Source: Muricea muricata (Eukaryota; Cnidaria; Anthozoa; Malacalcyonacea; Plexauridae). Taken from it: 64,000 nt of DNA. The stretch covers positions 6,334,118 to 6,398,117 of the forward strand of contig OY979725.1 of assembly GCA_963855995.1 (NCBI GenBank), in the 5' to 3' direction. The position numbers and the translations under genes are program-made. The notes under the pieces are model-generated. The model saw nothing but the letters and a program-made list of their open reading frames with translations, made no database searches and was not told the origin of the DNA. Of the stretch, positions 61,827 through 64,000 are shown piece by piece. The number at the start of each line of letters is the position of its first letter. Position 1 is the stretch's first letter.

Positions 61827-63118
61827 AAAAGAAACGATCTTAGAACCATCAAAATCGCGTTTTAAGCGTTTTAGAAGCGATTTGAGCGTAAAAACATGTT
61901 CAAATCACGAACTAAAAATTACGGTCTTGAATCGATCACATCGACGTTTTAGAGCTTAAAATGGTGTTTTCAGTGCTAAAGTGAACGAGTTGAGCGCAAT
62001 AATGTAGTGCAATCACGGACGTAAAAGAGACCTTCTAAATGGAAATTGCAGAACTTAGCAAGTCGGGAATCATGTTTTCGGCGCTAAAGCCATCGAGATG
62101 AGCGAAATAGCATGTTGAAATGAGAAACCTATAACTTGATTGTAAACTGAAAAGAAACGATCTTAGAACCATCAAAATCGCGTTTTAAGCGTTTTAGAAG
62201 CGATTGGAGCGTAAAAACATGTTCAAATCACGAACTAAAAATTACCGTCTTAAATCGATCACGGCGACGTTTTAGAGCTTAAAATGGTGTTTTCAGTGCT
62301 AAAGTGAACGAGTTGAGCGCAATAATGTAGTGCAATCACGGACCTAAAAGAGACCTTCTAAATGGAAATTGCAGAACTTAGCAAGTCGGGAATCATGTTT
62401 TCGGCGCTAAAACCATCGAGATGAGCGAAATAGCATGTTGAAATGAGAAACCTATAACTTGATTGTAAACTGAAAAGAAACGATTTTAGAACCATCAAAA
62501 TCGCGTTTTAAGCGTTCTAGAAGCGATTGGAGCGTAAAAACATGTTCAAATCACGAACTAAAAATTACCGTCTTAAATCGATCACGGCGACGTTTTAGAG
62601 CTTAAAATGGTGTTTTCAGTGCTAAAGTGAACGAGTTGAGCGCAATAATGTAGTGCAATCACGGACCTAAAACAGACCTTCTAAATGGAAATTGCAGAAC
62701 TTAGCAAGTCGGGAATCATGTTTTCAGTGCTCAAACCATCGAGATGAGCGAAATAACATGTTGAAATGAGAAACCTATAACTTGCTTGTGAACTAAAAAG
62801 AAACGATCTTAGAACCATAAAAATGGCGTTTTAAGCGTTTTAGAAGCGATTTGAGCGTAAAAACATGTTCAAATCACGAACTAAAAATTACCGTCTTAAA
62901 TCGATCACGGCGACGTTTTAGAGCTTAAAATGGTGTTTTCAGTGCTAAAGTGAACGAGTTGAGCGCAATAATGTAGTGCAATCACGGACGTAAAAGAGAC
63001 CTTCTAAATGGAAATTGCAGAACTTAGCAAGTCGGGAATCATGTTTTCGGCGCTAAAACCATCGAGATGAGCGAAATAGCATGTTGAAATGAGAAACCTA
63101 TAACTTGATTGTAAACTG
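61827..63118. repeat. Monomers M192-M195: Z3 Y-like W-like H-like
   Basis: Z3 (61827: CTTGAATCG, CACATCGACG, GGACGTAAAA and AAAGCC, but without the ACTACAAATT of 56982), Y-like with u45 T (62150), a u201 C monomer with CGATTTTAG and TTTTCAGTGCTC (62473), and H-like with AAATGGCG and GGACGTAAAA (62796). GGACGTAAAA (u195 C to G) begins to spread from here. Confidence 0.8.
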
Positions 63119-63764
63119 AAAAGAAACGATCTTAGAACCATCAAAATCGCGTTTTAAGCGTTTTAGAAGCGATTGGAGCGTAAAAACATGTTCAAATCAC
63201 GAACTAAAAATTACCGTCTTAAATCGATCACGGCGACGTTTTAGAGCTTAAAATGGTGTTTTCAGTGCTAAAGTGAACGAGTTGAGCGCAATAATGTAGT
63301 GCAATCACGGACGTAAAAGAGACCTTCTAAATGGAAATTGCAGAACTTAGCAAGTCGGGAATCATGTTTTCGGCGCTAAAACCATCGAGATGAGCGAAAT
63401 AGCATGTTGAAATGAGAAACCTATAACTTGATTGTAAACTGAAAAGAAACGATCTTAGAACCATCAAAATCGCGTTTTAAGCGTTTTAGAAGCGATTGGA
63501 GCGTAAAAACATGTTCAAATCACGAACTAAAAATTACCGTCTTAAATCGATCACGGCGACGTTTTAGAGCTTAAAATGGTGTTTTCAGTGCTAAAGTGAA
63601 CGAGTTGAGCGCAATAATGTAGTGCAATCACGGACGTAAAAGAGACCTTCTAAATGGAAATTGCAGAACTTAGCAAGTCGGGAATCATGTTTTCGGCGCT
63701 AAAACCATCGAGATGAGCGAAATAGCATGTTGAAATGAGAAACCTATAACTTGATTGTAAACTG
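63119..63764. repeat. Monomers M196-M197: apparently identical tandem pair
   Basis: The two 323-bp monomers at 63119 and 63442 read the same throughout: u45 T, u57 G, GTGC, GGACGTAAAA, GCGCTA and an ATTGTAAACTG ending. The right half of 62796 and the left half of 63765 belong to the same subtype. This is a very recent single-monomer duplication. Confidence 0.88.
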
Positions 63765-64000
63765 AAAAGAAACGATCTTAGAACCATCAAAATCGCGTTT
63801 TAAGCGTTTTAGAAGCGATTGGAGCGTAAAAACATGTTCAAATCACGAACTAAAAATTACCGTCTTAAATCGATCACGGCGACGTTTTAGAGCTTAAAAT
63901 GGTGTTTTCAGTGCTAAAGTGAACGAGTTTAGCGCAATAATGTAGTGCAATCACGGACCTAAAAGAGACCTTCTAAATGGAAATTGCAGAACTTAGCAAG
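63765..64000. repeat. Partial monomer M198, cut by the window end
   Basis: Unit positions u1-u236. The left part matches the preceding pair (u45 T, u57 G), but GGACCTAAAA is back to the common form and there is a private GAGTTTAGCG. The array plainly continues beyond 64000. Confidence 0.95.

Larger units (their letters stand above)
1..64000. repeat. Satellite DNA array, 323-bp monomer, 197 full copies plus a partial
   Basis: The motif AAAAGAAACG recurs every 323 bp from base 1 to 63765 in one orientation, with no interruption by other sequence. Neighbouring monomers differ at only a handful of sites. Counting unit starts gives 197 complete monomers and a 236-bp partial; summing 197x323, minus eight 1-bp deletions, plus one 141-bp duplication, reproduces the last start exactly. 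G+C of the first monomer is 124/323. Long, head-to-tail, homogenised arrays of this kind are typical of eukaryotic centromeric or heterochromatic satellites. Monomers of roughly 150-180 or 300-360 bp are common because they suit one or two nucleosomes. I do not recognise the family by name and cannot assign a species. The array runs off both ends of the window. Confidence 0.99.

Noticed and set aside
1..64000. Possible open reading frames or a repeat protein gene
   Set aside because: 323 is not a multiple of 3, so a frame running through the array would have to be open in all three phases. Stop codons (TAA, TAG, TGA) are frequent in the monomer. Short frames are repeat artefacts.
1..64000. 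CRISPR array or other short-repeat defence locus
   Set aside because: The repeat is continuous over 323 bp with no unique spacers between conserved repeats, and no cas-like genes are present.
1..64000. rDNA, tRNA or SINE-derived repeat
   Set aside because: I see no tRNA-like A/B boxes with cloverleaf, no rRNA motifs and no poly-A tails or target-site duplications.
1..64000. LTR retrotransposon or insertion sequence
   Set aside because: There are no terminal repeats, coding domains or sequence other than the satellite monomer.

Overview
The window is one uninterrupted block of tandemly repeated satellite DNA. I find no gene, RNA gene, transposon, CRISPR array or unique sequence in it. The repeat unit (monomer) is 323 bp with about 38% G+C. 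I count 197 complete monomers plus a final 236-bp partial one, all in the same orientation. Of the complete ones, 188 are 323 bp, eight are 322 bp (a shared 1-bp deletion) and one is 464 bp (an internal 141-bp duplication). An array of this size and homogeneity points to a eukaryotic chromosome, in centromeric, pericentromeric or other heterochromatin. I cannot name the organism. The monomer is CpG-rich (about 18 CpG where about 12 are expected), which argues mildly against a heavily CpG-methylated lineage.

Coordinates used throughout: unit position u1 is the first A of the motif AAAAGAAACG, at window base 1. Monomer Mk starts at 1+323(k-1), minus 1 for each upstream 322-bp monomer (M19, M24, M41, M46, M65, M70, M132, M143), plus 141 after M148. 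Each monomer is itself a degenerate trimer of roughly 108-bp subunits (107+108+108).

Monomers differ at a limited set of diagnostic sites, and recurrent combinations define types. A: u57 G, CTCC at u181, u201 C, usually u233 G. B: u57 T, GTGC at u181, GCGCTA near u255. C: u80 T, AGA at u157-159, CTCC. D: u140 T. E: u48 A, u73 C, AAC near u125. F: u14 G, u80 G, u100 G, BglII-type AGATCT at u202. G: u14 G, u69 A, AGA at u157-159, CCCTCG near u264. H: u24 A, GTGC. I: u97 G, GGA at u157-159. J: u121 A. K: u100-101 CT, usually GCAACG near u115. L: u20 T, u24 A, u171 A, u205 T, u216 A. N: u14 G, u69 A, CTGC. O: like L but u205 C and u216 G. P: u107 T plus 1-bp deletion near u254. Q: u107 T, usually CGATGCTC near u253. 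R: L/O-like left, A-like right. S: F-like right half with TTTCAG near u220. T: TGAG at u160 and GTGGAA near u288. U: TTTTAAG near u141. V: u57 G, u80 G, GTGC. W: u127 C, GTGC, u201 C. X: u57 G, CTCC, A at u313. Y: B with u57 G. Z types: private clusters in the last 9 kb. A slash marks a hybrid, with the left part first.

Layout: 1-27772 is a left domain built from long multi-monomer blocks (A to R) copied at offsets of about 6.8, 7.1, 7.75, 2.9 and 1.9 kb. 27773-38754 is a transition zone of short local amplifications (1-mer, 3-mer and 12-mer repeats; types S, T, U). 38755-47473 is two copies of a block carrying types V and W with re-used I-H-J-K-L, F, N, Q, O, A and P monomers. 47474-47937 is the 464-bp rearranged monomer. 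47938-64000 is a right domain of short higher-order repeats (3-mer, 7-mer, 4-mer) that ends in almost identical monomers. Hybrid monomers at block junctions are the footprint expected from repeated unequal crossover. Nothing here encodes a protein: 323 is not a multiple of 3, so any reading frame must cross the repeat in all three phases. Any function would be structural (centromere, heterochromatin) or through a non-coding transcript. The array continues beyond both window ends.
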